From Chrysochromulina tobinii (Eukaryota > Haptophyta > Prymnesiales > Chrysochromulinaceae), in NCBI GenBank assembly GCA_001275005.1, contig JWZX01002347.1:1-24848 (forward strand): a stretch of DNA of 24,848 bases, given 5' to 3'. Under the pieces are notes generated by a model that worked only from the letters and a program-made list of their open reading frames with translations, did no database searches and had not been told where the DNA came from. Made by a program: the position numbers and the translations under genes. This document shows positions 24,698-24,848 of the stretch, in pieces. Position 1 is the stretch's first letter. Every line of letters starts with the position of its first letter.

Positions 24698-24848
24698 CTT
24701 CGCCTAAAGGTCCTTCACTCGCGCGGCGAAGGTCCCGTCCTTCCTCCGCACTGCACCTCCGCACACTTGGTGTTGTGAGATCACATTCACTTTGTGCAAA
24801 CGCGACAAGGCGCGGTGATGAAGGAATCATCAAGCTGAGACTCCTCAG
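24698..24848 (-). promoter_or_regulatory. FCP1 upstream region to window edge
   Basis: 151 bases upstream of the FCP1 ATG. Only its position supports a promoter/5' UTR role. An AG at the sequence TTTAG|GCGAAG just before the ATG could be a 3' splice site of a 5' UTR intron, but no donor is visible inside the window. Confidence 0.3.

Noticed and set aside
23724-24707. 327-codon plus-strand ORF
   Set aside because: Antisense to FCP1 exon 1; Ser/Arg-rich with no motifs.

Overview
The window is nuclear DNA from a GC-rich, single-celled photosynthetic eukaryote. Evidence for a eukaryote: the FACT subunit SPT16, an FCP1-type RNA polymerase II CTD phosphatase, and at least four convincing GT-AG spliceosomal introns. 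A DUF2358-like protein with a plastid/thylakoid-type leader, the MORN-adenylate kinase fusion, short introns, strong GC3 bias (which creates long antisense ORFs) and ACCGGT-rich repeats fit a haptophyte or related chromist alga. That placement is inference; no rRNA or organelle marker is present.

Layout, left to right: a 5'-truncated nucleotide-transporter-like membrane protein (+, ends 875); a long gene-free stretch; an adenylate kinase with an N-terminal acylation motif (-); a beta-propeller, glycosidase-like hypothetical protein (-); a palindrome-rich ACCGGT cluster; a two-exon class IIA HAD phosphatase (-); a GT61/DUF563-type glycosyltransferase (+); a probable FKBP / coiled-coil / AIG1-GTPase fusion (+, two tentative introns); a METTL21-like family-16 methyltransferase (+); a small RRM-like plus zinc-finger protein (-) with repeats around it; an F-box-like protein with SNF2-like and SH3-like parts (+, probable GC-AG intron); a MORN-repeat/adenylate kinase fusion (+); SPT16 (-, two exons); a DUF2358-like plastid protein (-); and a three-exon FCP1 phosphatase with BRCT (-) that runs almost to the right edge.

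There is no operon logic; genes are independent nuclear loci. Two themes recur: Pol II chromatin transcription (SPT16 and FCP1, near each other) and localised adenylate-kinase energy buffering (one membrane-acylated enzyme and one MORN-tethered enzyme 13 kb apart). Joining exons across introns was essential: the N-termini of SPT16 and the HAD enzyme, and the whole FCP1 catalytic/BRCT architecture, appear only after splicing. The best candidate for something undescribed is the FKBP-AIG1 GTPase fusion. Secondary candidates are the tandem branch-point-like repeats in the FCP1 introns and the lysine/serine repeat tail on SPT16.
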